A DNA stretch of 64,000 bases from Saturnia japonica (taxonomy: Eukaryota; Arthropoda; Insecta; Lepidoptera; Saturniidae), in the NCBI GenBank assembly GCA_033032175.1, contig CM065309.1, positions 1,054,001-1,118,000 of the forward strand, given 5' to 3'. This document shows positions 10,261-23,700 of this stretch, in pieces. The first letter of the stretch is position 1. Every line of letters begins with the position of its first letter. Both the position numbers and the translations under genes were made by a program. Below the pieces are notes generated by a model that worked only from the letters and a program-made list of their open reading frames with translations, was not told the DNA's origin and searched no databases.

Positions 10261-12684
10261 CTAGAAATTGTATGTAGTTGATATTAAAGATTAATGTAAC
10301 TTTTTGCTTAAGTTTTAATTAATAAATTATTATTTTTTTATTCTTGAATTCTTCAAAATTATAATCGGCTCAAGATTATGCACTTTAATGTAGACAACGT
10401 CGACGGAAGACGTTAGTTCAAATGACGGATTACCCAACGCAAGGCATATTTTTTAACCTGAAAAGAGTTAATGTTAAGTATCTAATTTAATGATTGTTTT
10501 AACTTAATACATCGTTAGAGCTTATCAACTCTACCATCTTTATTATGAGAATTCCAGCAAATAATGAAATCGCATAAATTTTAATTTATTTTTATTTTAG
10601 GTTTATTGTAATAATTAATCAAGACTGCTAAGAGTGACTCGTTGACTAACTTTTAAACTTAAAATGTATGAATACAATTTTTTTGTGATCAAATAAAATC
10701 ACCTTTGTAAGTACATTTACGCAATATATTACTTAAAAATAATTATTAATGCCAATAAATTCTTCAGTTTGAATAACAAATGCAAAATTAACTTCATAGT
10801 TGTGCAAAATCAATAATCGCGTATCTAGATTCCGCTTGGTTGGACAGGACCCGACTATATGAGCAGTTGTATAAATGCTATGGGCCCTGCCCTGCACCTA
10901 TTAGAAAAGAATTGTGAGATGGTTTAGTTATATGTAATTGAATAGCGGGTTCATGTCAACTTCTGATTGGGCAAGGCATAACAAAGCGACAAACCAATGA
11001 CATATCTCAACAAGCCACAAGAAGGCAATAACAAAATATTCTTTCCAATGTAAAGGACGTATAACATCAAAATTAACTTGAAATTTTGAAAAAAAAAATA
11101 TTTAAATATCTCATCAGATATTAAGTGATGATGTGGGTCTGGATGGTAACATGCTAAACCTGGTGAAGGGACTGCCTTTTAAGTGCAACTGCTAGAACAC
11201 AAATCTAAAGGTACTTTTCAACTTGAGCTAGCTTGACTTGGTAGCAAGCCAAGCGGTCATTAGAAAACGCTCTACCACCATGCTGTGGTTTCATCACGAT
11301 TTGTTCCTTAATCGAAAACTTAGGTTTATTGCAAGGATTCGAAGTCTATCGGAGTGATATTCGTACACGCTACCGATGAACCATAATTACTTATAAAAAT
11401 AACATTTTACATTTTAAGTTACTGTCGTCGTGTGCCCGTCCGTTTTCCCCTCTTTTCTCTTCATAAAGTCTTGCTTGCAATGCACAATAGATTCAATATC
11501 GTAGATGTGCATATTAGCAGCGATCTCAACTCCAGGACTTACATCAGGGGTTTCATATTCGCCAAATCACCGAGGCTCCGAATCTTTAAGAAGGTGCGAT
11601 GGCTTTTACACCTGATCTATCATATCTGATTTACATAGATAAGTTCGGCCTTGTATCGAATAATGTTTACATTTTTAGGATGGATCTGCGAACTTCCTCG
11701 TTGCCATGGACAAGTTGCAGAAATGCGCTGTGCTCATCGTAAGTGACACAGACGTTACTAATTTGATCAAGCCGATTCAACTAGTGTCTTTATGATGGCA
11801 AATGTTCTGAAGATATGTTTAATTTCCTTCTGTCCCTTGCATAACTGAACCACACACGTGGGGCTTCGGAATCACAGCTTTACGGTAACCTCCTTCTCGA
11901 CACAAACAAAGACTGTAGCTATGTCATATTTTGGCCGTACTATGAATAACATGGAATCCGTCAAACATAACGAAAAGAGACATTTGAGCAGATCGGCATG
12001 ATTGTAGATTTCACGGTGACGAACGAGAACTGATATTGATATGATTGGAAATATTGTTGGATTACTACAGTGCTGTCACTTCTGTGCTACGGTTAAAATA
12101 GATACTTGTGATCTATATATTAATACGTGAAGAAAAAGCTTTTGGTAACTTTTCGAGCTTATTGCGTGCAAGGAACACTGAGATTTGGCATGGTTAAAGT
12201 TTATATGGAGAAGGAGTACAGAAAGCCAAAATGTATCTATAATATATGTTGTGTGTGTGAAAATAGTCTATGATCAAAAAGTCACTGGTTGAATTTCGAC
12301 CTTAGGGCGATCGCTAGTAAGTTTAAATAACCATATAACACAGCTATAATCGTATACCTAAATTAGTACGCTACAGTCCCGATTTCTACAAGGACTTCCA
12401 AACAGACTGCCCTAATCCGACTCTGTACATGGCCCCTGATATTTATTTACATTTCAAATTATCTAGGTACATGATAATAACCGATTTCAAATGAAACTGC
12501 GTCATTCATCACACTGACGTGGAAAACTATAATACGTCGTTATGTATATTATGCGATTATTTTTCCAATGTTAATTTTAATAATACATAATAGGTAATGT
12601 ATTCTGTATTTCATATGTTATAATATTTTTATTTTATATAAACCTATATTATGCATAAGTATATCATAATGTTAATTTTATATT
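10261..12684. other. Duplicate of 5068-7502; SINE at 11143-11388, Helitron-like 5' end at 12111-12243
   Basis: No gene is seen. The content follows the left copy base for base up to 12324. The first difference is at 12325 (A for the T at 7132). Confidence 0.75.
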
Positions 12685-13056
12685 ATACTAGCTGTACCCT
12701 ACGGTTTCACCCGTGTTAATTTTATCTGACAAACACCGCGCCGTACCACTAACGCACCCGTGTAAACCATCATAATTGTTCTGACTTCCCGCAAGTACAA
12801 ATTATTTTAATTTTCCGATATTTTCTAAACTACGCATCCAAATAACAAGCTGCGCTCACGTAGACCACAAAATGCCGTCGATCAGGCACACATGCGAATA
12901 GTGTTACCCCCGTTTCCAGTTATGTTAAAGACAAAAAAATACGTATTGTGGTTGATTCTTATAAGATTGAAATAATTATGTTCTCGCTGAATTTTTTGTA
13001 GGTTTTTTTTTAATGTCTACAATTATATGGTATATAAATTTGAAATATACATTATG

Positions 13057-14142
13057 ATTTTTTTTTTTTTTAATAACGTGGAGAAACCCTTCATGGGTAC
13101 ACAGCCACCCGGGGCGACGAGTGGTTATGTGAGACTCATACTCACTAAAACTCCGCGGCGCCCCGGCGGCCGGCCCCAGTTGGTCCTCCGGCGCTGAAGA
13201 GAGACAGTCTGGTACAGCCCCGACTGTCTCCCAGACGGCTGAACCAGTGCAATGGGAAGATGGGTCCCCCGACCCATCTCCCCTTGATTCAGCAAGGGCA
13301 GAGGAAGGAGGTGAAAAAGCGCCCCCTCCTACTACCCATCGTCTGTGCTGATGTCTTCCGTAGGTATCGGCGCTGGAGCTGACGCAAATTTTCCTTCAAC
13401 AGAAGATGGCCGACAGCTGGCACCCCCCATGTTGTGGCCTGCTGGCCTTCCGGCTTCATCGCAATAGGCGCAGTGCAGCGCCTCAGCTTCGCACTCCAGT
13501 GCACTATAGTTGGGCTTCCCACACCGGAAGCACAACGACCCCATATCGGCTGTCGACGGGCATACCGGCCGAGTATGGCCCAGTCCCATGCACTTAAAAC
13601 AGCGCATGGGCTTATGTTCCAAAATATGGATTCGGGCCGCACTCCAACCGACTTACTAATTTCTTGGCAGCGGCGATGGGCACAGAGAGGCGAATAGCAC
13701 TCAACCCTCCTGTGGGTGCGAGAATTTCATCAGCCCTAATTTGGGCAGGCTCACATCCTCCCTTCAATGCTGCTGCGACAAAACTTTGTCTCTGGACACT
13801 CGGCCATACCAACGACGCGGACGTTCACCATCTTGGTGGGTCTGTTGATTTTGGCAATGTCCGCTAACGCTAACTGGAGACCCTGTGCCAGCTTATCAGC
13901 TTGCTCTGCCCCTTAGGAACCAGGAATCTCAATAATCCTGGCTCCCGTTTTGGTCTCACGTAACGAAAAATCCTCGATACCTAACGCCGTCATACTAACC
14001 GCCGACCTTGCCTTAAGAAGGCCGCCTTGTAACTCAGACCCTGAGCCACAGCGTGGAGCTGCAACGTTATAACCACAGTAGCCGCGCGCAGGCTCGAGGA
14101 GAGCCCTTCACAGGAGCAGGGTTTGCAGGCATTGCAAAGTTA
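13057..14142 (-). mobile_element. 5'-truncated, ORF2-deleted R1-clade retrotransposon copy
   Basis: On the - strand the element ends in a poly(A) run (T run at about 13057-13070) after a 3' UTR whose last part matches that of the element at 44290-45375 (GAGTATGAGTCTCACATAACC). Upstream of this 3' UTR is ORF1, ending in three Cys/His knuckles. The roughly 3-kb ORF2 (endonuclease plus RT) that should lie between ORF1 and the 3' UTR is absent. The 5' end falls inside ORF1, at sequence matching the full element near 40207-40260. Confidence 0.82.
13332..14090 (-). pseudogene. R1-clade ORF1 (gag-like) C-terminal remnant
   Basis: The frame 13332-13622 encodes CFKCMGLGHTRPVC, CFRCGKPNYSALEC and CAYCDEAGRPAGHNMGGASC, the triple knuckle typical of R1-clade ORF1. 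Upstream, 13612-13812 in another frame continues the homology (GGCEPAQIRADEI; AAAKKLVSRLECG). More fragments reach 14090, so at least two frameshifts separate the pieces. ORF1 proteins coat element RNA. Compared with ORF1 at 39474-41512, the tail after the knuckles differs, and it runs straight into 3' UTR. Confidence 0.8.
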
Positions 14143-15247
14143 CTCCTTATAACATCAGCTATCTACCCGTGAAAGTTCCATCAAAATCGGCCAGCCGTTT
14201 TAGAGATTACCTTGTAGAAATACACAGACAAAAGTTGTTTTTTTTTTGTCATGGGTATCGTATATACTTTCATATGCGTTTAGTATGCATTTGTATTTTG
14301 ACATTACAAACAGACACTTCAATTTTATTAATTGTATAGATATCTTAATTCGAAAGCTTAATCTTTGGCAATATTTATGGACTACTACATTATTAAAATT
14401 ACCACATCTGCTTCGTATGATAACGTGAATACGAAATATTATTATGTTTTTTTTTTTAATAATGTTTCAGTCTGAAACGCACTTATCTTCAAGCCGAGCA
14501 CTCATGTTGTGGTCTAGCATAGACCTCTCAGATGTGCCTTTACCTGCCACCAGCGTAGATGTACGGCGTAATTATGTTCTCCTTCTTACGACATTGGGAC
14601 CTTCAAGAGTAATGTAAGGAGATTCATCGATCGCTCAGTGGTCACCGTTATGTTTGGATTGTACACTGCTTACCGTCAAGGACAGTACCTACCGTCAATT
14701 TGAAAAAAAGAAAAATACATGGGAAAAATATCTGAGTAACAAAACGATTTGCAACAAGATTTGACATCAGCTTTAGTAGCTTGTGACGAAAGTCATCAGA
14801 CGACTCTGTTTTTCAGCCAAAACTTCGAATTTAGCCGTTAATTATATGAATAATCATATTTAAGATATTTGGCGAGTTTCTATACAAAAAAAATGTTACT
14901 GGAAGAGCGCAACCTAAATAACATGGTGATATGTTCTTGCGGTAAGTAGGGTTTTCAAAATCCCCCCTGGATTCAAAGAAACTTACAGTACAGAGAAATT
15001 TATTTCTACCTGGAGCAGTCCGACTGTCTCCTCCTTACAGAAGACCGTAGTCAAAGTACTTTATGTTGTGTTCCTGTGGTTAGTAGGGTTTCCATTATTC
15101 CTATGGTAATTACAAGCACCCATAGAGTACGGTAGCCGCTTAAGATGAGGGGTACCGTATTCTTGTTTTTTACGATACATACATACATACCATCACACCT
15201 GTATTCATCAAAGGGTTAGGCAGAGGTACTAATGTATACCCACAATT

Positions 15248-16140
15248 TGCCGAGTATGTTTATGTGTATGTGTATGAGTATGTTTTGTGTGTGTCAACGA
15301 TGGATGTATAAAATGAAGAGAATTCTTAGAACCCCGAGATATTATATCTTATACGATCGCTTTGAAATTCCTATAAACTTATCTGTCAATTGAGAAATCG
15401 GCCCTAACTTCCCTGACATTAATTTAATAAGTAGCGTCATCTAGTTTACAAATATAAAAGTTAATGACTTATACGTTTTCTATAAAACTATTATAGATGG
15501 CGTCGGTAAACAATTTATTGTTCCAAACGAATTAGTTAATATTTTGTTAAAAAAATTATAATTCAGTCTTATTAGCTTCAATTAATATGATATTGTTAGT
15601 TTTAAAAAGAGGAAGAAAATCAGTAGAAAATTCTGTACCATTCTATAAATGACCCTTAAGTGAGCAAAAGCATCCTTATATGGACCTTTCTAGGTCATTC
15701 ACTGTGTTTAACTTGTCTGGAAACTTTACTGATGAAGCGATAACTTGCGGATGATGAACTAATTAGTGAGAATTTTTTTTTGTCTACAGTTTAGAAGGAC
15801 AAGTGTAAATAAGAAGGACTACTCCTCACATAATAGAGATTTGCTGAAATATAGTATGAAAGGAACAACATATTCAACTCTCACTGTGTAAGAAGCTAGT
15901 AATAAAATATCTACAATAGGAGATAATTGACTCGCCTCGTTTGTTGCCAAGCGTGAAGAATTAAAAGTACCATGATAAATAGTATAAACTTTTTGTACGC
16001 GAAAATAATGCCTTATATATAATTACGCGAGCATATAAAAAAAAAACATAAACTAACTAAATTTAGTTGTACTATAGTGCAACAGATGCCAGAAAAAGAT
16101 AATAGCGTTGATGCTGATACAGCTGGTGCTGTCATCGTGA
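15248..16140. other. AT-rich spacer, no gene seen
   Basis: TG-rich simple sequence at 15250-15300 is followed by AT-rich DNA. No long frame, RNA gene or recognisable repeat was found. Confidence 0.55.
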
Positions 16141-16143
16141 TCA

Positions 16144-16420
16144 TTATTTTAGCTGAAAGACGTCCACCGCTGGGCATAGGCCCCCCAAAGGTTGGTCCTG
16201 TGCTGATCGCATCCAGTGTCTTCCCGCAACCTTTATCAGGTCGTCGTACCAGCTTGTTGTGGGTCTGCCCACGCCGCGTCTTCCGGTAGGTGGTCGCCAC
16301 TCGAGAACTCTTTGGCCCCATCGGCCATCCGTTCTACGAGATACGTCCTCTACTCTCTTAAGTCTAATTATTCTTAGGGGTATGTTTCTCATTTCTGATT
16401 CGATCACGCAAAGGAAGTCC
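16144..16420 (-). pseudogene. RTE-type non-LTR retrotransposon, C-terminal ORF fragment
   Basis: On the - strand the frame ending at 16144 contains DGRWGQRVLEWRPPTGRRG, VGRPTTSWYDDLIKVAG, then HWMRSAQDQPLG. This is the pattern that closes the reverse transcriptase protein of RTE-type elements (GRPxxRWxDDIxKxAGxxWMRxAxD). Only about 90 codons survive, so it is a 5'-truncated dead copy. Related, more decayed sequence lies at 21440-21680, and another family member at 43990-45525. Confidence 0.7.
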
Positions 16421-17766
16421 GATCATAGCCCTCTCCATTACCTTCGAGTAACCTTAAGCTTTCATATAAGGCCCATAGTTTGCGACCAGGTCTCAGCACC
16501 ATGAGTTATCATTGGCAACATAAACTGGTCAAAGATGTCGCCTTGAGACACTGCGGGATCTTGGACTAGAAGAATTTATTAATTGGCAGTAATAAGATAA
16601 CATTGGATAACACACATAACACTCAGGATGATAACATTAAATTAATTCAAATATCGATTATATATGTGAGTAAATAACTCAATTGAAATCAATAAAATAA
16701 TGTAAATTAGTTAACCTGAAAGATTAACTATCGATGATGAATTAATTACTTTTCGTGTAAAATTGACAACATAGCATTATATTATTACTCCAAGTTTTGA
16801 ATTTTTACTAATCGAATTAAATTTTGATTTAAAACTTAGTAGAATTAACGTTTGCCATTGGAATAAGTACCTTACTAAATAAACCACACTTAGTTGTGCT
16901 GTTATTTTACTGAGAATGCTTAGCAATTATCAGCTACCTCTTTAGAAAATGTTATTTTATAATTGTCTAATATTTGAAAGTAGTTTTCTTCCTACTTCAT
17001 ATATGTAACGACGCATATACAACCTAAACAAGCATAGAAACCTGAAGCATCGTCCTTAAAAAGACGTTTCTATTATAAAAACTACAGTCATTGTAGCGCT
17101 ATTACTGATTTACCTACAAAGCACGAAAGAAGACACTCGTTAGATTCGCGTCGATGAGTAGTTAGTTGTTAGTCCCTAATCAGGATCTCACGATGGAGTC
17201 AGGAGTTGATCACAAGAACTCCTCGAAGCTTTAACGTAAGCACATTGAGTTTGTACTCATTAGGTTCTTCTCGGTGATTATTTAGTTTGCAGCGAAATCA
17301 GCCGGTGCATGTGGAGTAATATAGCGGGGTGTTACGGATCGCGACCACCATACACATAGTGACAAACCCATCTATGATTTACTTTTGGTTTGTCGTGTTC
17401 CGAGATCACAGACAGATCCAATCCTACTGATATATATTTGTATTATAAATGTGAAAGTTTAGATGTATGTTATTCAATCACTCAAAATGGCCCCACGGAT
17501 TTGGATGAAATATGAACCACAGATAGTATATAACCTGGATTAACATACAGGCTACATTTTATCTCGGTAAAGACCCAATGCTGAAGTCCACACAGTCGAA
17601 GTCACGATTAGAAGGTATTGGTTTATAAATGTAATGAAATAAATCAAAACCGCTTTTATTTTACCTGTTTATCACGTATATTACATATATATAATTATAC
17701 AAGAAATAGAAAAATTAAAATCAATTTCATAAATTTATATAACGTACATCGTCGTAACATTCAAAA
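16421..17766. other. 3' flank of elongase A; mostly unique, one satellite-like unit
   Basis: Mostly AT-rich unassigned sequence. 17300-17420 holds one copy of a repeat unit with the core gatcgcgaccaccata, also found at 59680-59820 and 62180-62260. On the - strand an AATAAA lies at about 17656-17661, some 105 bp past the elongase A stop, and could be its polyadenylation signal. Confidence 0.5.
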
Positions 17767-20700
17767 TTAACGTAATTTAGTTTTATTTCTTTCAATATTC
17801 GTAACGTTCAGTTTCAATGAGCGGTTTTCTTTTTCATTTTTGTTACTCTTTAAATAATTTACTATGTAAAATTTACCAAATAAATATATAAATAAAACTG
17901 CATTGATCGATAAAAGTAGGTTAAGTATCTTCGGGTAACCGCACTTATTGAACAGCGGGTATATGTTATGACAGGCGATTATTAAAAACTGAACCTGAAA
18001 TGATAAAATAAAATAAATTTATAAAAATCATCCTTTACCAAAGAATAAACGAGTCAATACATCTCTATAAATATCTATATATTAATACGTGAACCAAAAG
18101 CTTGCTACCCCTTTTTAAGCGTATTGCGTGCACGGAAGACTGTGAGATTTGGCATGGTTAAAGTTTATCTGGAGAAGGAGTGCAGAAAGCTAAAATGTAT
18201 CTATAATATCTGTTACAAAAATATTAAATTTAATTAATTAATACTGCGATTCCTAAACCGGCCAGTGCAATTGAACTTAGACCCCCATAAAATATTGACA
18301 TTGTCAGTCAATGAGAAGTGACAGCAGGTGATGTAGATAATACTCATTGTTTAGGTTCATGAATACTGCAAATGTCAAACAGAAAATAGTCTATAATCAA
18401 AACTCGCTAAAGTTCAATTGATTGTGTTATTTGTTTCTTTGAACGTGCTAATCTCTGAAACTTTCCGTCAGATTTCAAAAAATATTATTGCACTTTACGG
18501 CCTATTTATTGAGAATAGTTATAAGCTATATACCTTCAAGATGTGACTCTGAATAGCGGCACAGTAATCTCATAAACCGCAGTAACATCAAGCAATAATC
18601 TATCACTATCGACCGCATTCAAAATTAAATTTAACTCTTGGCGGACCTTAATTTCCAGGCTGTTACTTATGCTACTAGGTACATGTAATACATTTTTTTG
18701 CTATTGTTCTTGCTTCAATAAGAAAGCAGATGTTAATTAAAATTGAGCGCGAAATCTCTATGAGACTTTTCAAATTATTGCCAGTCAAATCTGAAGGTTT
18801 GGCTGAAAAACAGCTTCTTGCATAAAGCTGATGCCAAATCTTTTTGTTGCATCTTTTATTTTTCTTTATTTTGTTATTAATAATTTATGTTTTATTATTT
18901 TATGTTTTATTTCATATTTTTGTTTTTTTTTTTGTTTTGTATCTTTGTGACAATAAATACTTTTTCTTTCTTTCGATATAGAATGATGTATGGTACAGTA
19001 AGTGAGAACTGCAGTTCGGTGGAGATTTGGTCGAATACCATCATCGTCTTCGTCGTTTAAGAATAGTTGGTATTGCATATATACTTCTATTATTATAATA
19101 ATTATAATGATATAATAAAGCGGACTTTTTTTTATTTGTTTATTTAAACACGTTAATCTCTGGAAACACCAGTCGGATTCAAAAGAAAAATGGTATATGA
19201 TAGCCAGATTCACAAGAAATAAGCTACCTAACATAAGGCTACAACTCCCAAAGTAGGTCGAACGTGGAAGCCCTTCTGAACTGCTTTATCCGCGTGCACT
19301 GGCGTAATACACAATTTTCTGCAAAAGTATTGCTCCATAGTATATCCAAAAAAGGCCGCGATAACAAGCATAAACCACAAAAAGGTATTTTTCGATTTTT
19401 TTTGTTCAAGATTAAAAATTGATTTATGAGCATTATTTTTAGGTATGGCATATTAATCCTTACGAACAAATATTACTTCATCATAAAGACAATGTTATGA
19501 TGTTATACTTTGCCCTTTATAGCATGTTTTTGGATGCACTGTTTAAAATATAAGAAATAATTTAAATAATTCGTACTTGTGGAATATGAGAATAACTATG
19601 ACGGGCTACACATGTGCGTTGGTGGCGCGGTGTTTAACGGATAAAATTAATACGGGTGAAACAGTGGAGTACAACTAGTAAATAATAAAATAAAGATACA
19701 AAACACACCGACACGGTTCTAACAATGACTAAACTTAAGTGCTAGTTGCTTAAGGAACATTGCTCGTAGAGCGCATGGCCGATTGGACCGACCAGTACTC
19801 GAGTGGCGATAACCATGGACCTGGTGAAGGCTGTAGGAACCCACTACATGGTCCTGCCATTCATTGCCGTGATCACTGGGTGCCTATAACTCATCCTAAT
19901 CTCGTATTTTAATGATTAAATTAGGGTACCAATTGCAGAACAGTCACATGCTTCTTCCACCAAATATACTTCTGGTACGCTGGACCGAGGGCAGAGATCA
20001 AGTAGTATGTGTACATCACAATATGTACAAAGGAGTTCAGCGTACCCATCAGGAGTGGATGACCACCTGGAGAAATCAACAATCATTACTTTAACCTTGT
20101 ATTTCTCTTTCTTTATTTCGTCCAAACTTTCTTAATACTTCATACAGTGACCAGTGTTGGAACACATCTAAAGGTGCTTAGTGACATATTTTCCACTTGA
20201 GGGCCGTTGTTGCTATGGTTTCATCAAGATGTTTTCCTTCACCAAAAGCTCAGGTTAATTTTGAAATTTGAACCTACGTCGATCGATATGGTGTACGAAC
20301 ATGCTACTACTAAGCCATTACAGATCATCAAGATTTCATATCATTTTAAGATAATTCATAACTAACATCATTGAATTAGTTCCAATGAAGACTAAACTTA
20401 CTCAAATGTTTTTGGAATTTATTAACATAAGATGTCTTCAACAACTTTTAAATATTTATATACAAAGGAGAACGATCAAGAAACATAAAATAGTGCTTTG
20501 TGTACACATTCATTGCAAACGAAATAAAAATACTCATTATACCTGGAAAATACTTTGCACCAATCCACATTCCTATTAACATTGCAGTATGGTGATATAT
20601 ATGAAGAAAAGAAATTTGATTGGTCTTCTTTCTCAACACAAAGAAGATTGTGTCCAAAAGTTCTGTAATTTTCACAAAAAAGTACCACCATGCTATGTTT

Positions 20701-23700
20701 GCTGTCTGGAAAATATACATAATAAATGTTATTACTTCCAAGAGATCGCGGCTAAATGACCTTGTGTTGTATTCCTGCGATGAGTTGGGTTTCCAGAGTT
20801 CCTTGGGGTAGGGGAGTTCAAGGTCGGTAACGGTCTATTGATATCTATTGTATTACAAGCGTCCATAGGCCACAGTAGCTTTGTATCTTTGTAGTATAAA
20901 AATGTGTATTAAATAAATGTTATTTGGCTGTTATTTCACCAGCCGGGATGCTAAGAGTGCCAAAAAATTTTATCTGTGCCCTACCTCTCTTAAATTGTGT
21001 TCAATTTAAAAAAAATTAGGAAACATAATTCAGCTAACATAAAACAATAGGCTCTTTGATTTTATATATTTATCTTTATACCATAAAAATAATATATTTC
21101 TTACCCTCATAGCTCTAGGGTTGTTTGAATAGTCTACAGGCTCGCAGTAGAAATTGAAATTATTTGCCAAGAAGTGAACACCCTGAATCAAAGAAGGTTA
21201 TTTGAAATAATAATAAAATAATTCGGTTATTATCGTAATCAGTCTCTTAAAGTAATTCATGTCTCTTCACAACTTCGTTTAAATAATGTAAAATTAGAAT
21301 GGAATTCATCAGTTCAGAGAAGACTAAAACGTCATCATGAGTTTATAGACTTAATTATTGACACGCAGGTGAAGTTTTAGTCAAATAATTTAATACGTTG
21401 ACTGAATTACCGTCCACCATTGAGATTGAGTCATTATCATCTCTGCTTAAAGACGTCCACTGTTTGACTTTACTTAGGTCTCTTCTAATGATTTCCAATT
21501 AACCCGCAAATTTTATCATGTCTTTAGTTCATCTTGTGGCAGAGCTGCTTATGATGCATCTTCCAGTAAATGGCCGCCACTCGAGAACTTTTTGTCCCCA
21601 TGGGCCATGTGTTCTAAGAGCAATGTGTCCCGTCCTGTTTCAATAAATTCTAGCAATACCTAAAGTTACGTCGGTGAGTTCAGCTCCTGTACGGATCTTC
21701 TTATTTCTGATTTTATATCAAGAAATCTGATAGTTCCATATAATAAGTTAACAAGCTCAAGTTCAGTCGCATAACTTTGTATTGCTGTTACTTAAATAAA
21801 TTAGTTAAGACATAAATTAGTCGCACCGTGTTTTAGACTTAGTAAGAACAATAAAAGATGTTTAAGTATTAGTGTAACTCGCGACAAACTTTATGACCGG
21901 CCAGAACAAAGCAACGAGTCCGAGCTTCCGTATGGTAAAAACGAATTAATATTACTTAGAACGCCACAATACACTTTCTCTTAGATAAATCATTAACTTA
22001 ATAAAAATTCATGTTATTTATTAAAATATTTATAATAATTGTACCTTTAACAAAACACGCGCCTATTTTCAGTGCGGTTATAAAGTTTCTCCCGAGGTGC
22101 AGGTTCTATAGTATTTTTAAAGGTTGCCGGACCATGTCATGCAGGTTTTACTGTCACATGGATATTATAGAGTGGATCATTATGTGAATGATAGTGATTC
22201 CGTCTCTGTGCGTCCACTAAGTTTAGGTTTAGCGTTGTGGCAACAACCTCGTATGATCTTAAGTGACGATGACGATGTGGCTCAAGATAGTAACATTATT
22301 ATTATTATTATATTTGGTAAGACACACTAGCAGCTAATTAGCTGATGCGTGAGTATCAAATAGCTTGGAGATATCTTCCTTGTCCAATCTGCTCTTAAAG
22401 GAGGTTATGGTAGGAGCCATCACAACTTTTTCTGGAAGTTTGTTCCATGCTGTGACCACTCTGTTAGGCAAGAACTGCTTCATTGGGTTTCTTTTTGCTG
22501 GGAATTCCCAAAGTTTCAAGGGATGACCTCGTAGGTGTTTATTTTCATTTGACTTAAACATATCTTTAAGGCTGGGCACATCGTAATAATTAGTGAGGAT
22601 TTTATAAGTTTCGATTAACCTGCCCCTTTGTCTACGGTGTTCTAGTGTGGTAAGGCCAAGGTTTATGAGGCGCTGTTCATAGGGTAAGTTACGCATTGCA
22701 TACACCATCTTAGTAGCCCTTCTCTGTACATTTTCAATGAGCTTAATGTCTTTTTTGAAGTAGGGATCCCAGATAATATAAGCATGTTCAAGAAGTGGTC
22801 TAATATAGGTCTTGTATAACTTTATAAAAGTTTTAGCTGTTAGGAATTTAAATGCCTTGCGAATGATATAAAGGATCGAATTAGTTTTCTTCACAACCCC
22901 AAGCACATGAGTTCCCCATTTAAGATCTTTGGATACTGTAACTCCCAAGTCCCTTTGTGTTTCAACTGCGGTTAATTGTTCACCACCAAGATATCTGACA
23001 AGGATTATTACTACCAATGTGTAGCACGGAGCACTTATTCACATTTAAAGTTAGAAGCCAGTCATGAGTCCACTTAAAAATCGCATTAAGGTCATTCTGT
23101 ATAGCTCGCCAGTTGCTTCGAGGGTTAGCAAAAAATTTGGTATCATCAGCAAAAAGCGAAAAAGGTAGTTGCAGAGTACTTTTCAAGTCTGAGAGGAACA
23201 AGATAAAGAGCAATGGACCAAGCACCGAACCTTGAGGAACGCCACTGAGGACACTTCGCGGATCGGACATGACTTCGCCAATGCGCACCCGAAACGTTCT
23301 ACCAGAAAGGAAGTCGCATATCCAGGCTAAAATGCTTCCACGTATGCCAAGGTGTTCCAATTTATGTATGAGGCGTTTCAGAGGAACACGGTCAAATGCC
23401 TTCTCATAATCCAAGTAAATGATATCTGTTGGCTGTCCATTACTATGGTTCCGTGTCCACTCGTTTAAGCAATTTAGTAAATTGGTTGTAACAGATCGTT
23501 TTGGGATGAAACCATGCTGCTCATCCAGGGTAATCTTTTCATGTATTAGAAATTCTCTTATGCTAACATAACATGCTAAGCCTAGTGGAAAACTGGCCCT
23601 TAATTGCAGCTGCCCGAACACATCTATGGGTGTTTGGTGTCAAATTTTCACTTGATACTCAGGCGGACATTAGAAAAAGCCATACCACCATGCTATGGTT

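Larger units (their letters stand above)
12685..14440 (-). mobile_element. Helitron-like element, split by an R1-type insert
   Basis: The 3' end is at 12685 (actagctgtaccctacggtttcaccc on the + strand) and the body runs to about 13056. It resumes at about 14143 (gttactccttataacatcagctatct), which lines up with the uninterrupted copy at 63489-63710 (gttactcccaatatcatgagctatct, then tttcatatgc..tttagta and cattacaaacagacacttcaatttt). The interrupting DNA is the R1-type fragment. Confidence 0.55.
8777..15247 (+). repeat. Right copy of the tandem duplication, with an R1-type insert
   Basis: Correspondence to the left copy is 3584-7131 with 8777-12324 (no change seen), 7132-7835 with 12325-13010 (roughly 2 percent changes), and 7839-8675 with 14416-15247 (more). 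The extra 13011-14415 holds Helitron body interrupted by the R1-type fragment. Confidence 0.88.

Noticed and set aside
18866..19234. 122-codon - strand frame with an isoleucine run
   Set aside because: Arises from an ATT/TAT microsatellite and A-rich DNA; no conserved feature.
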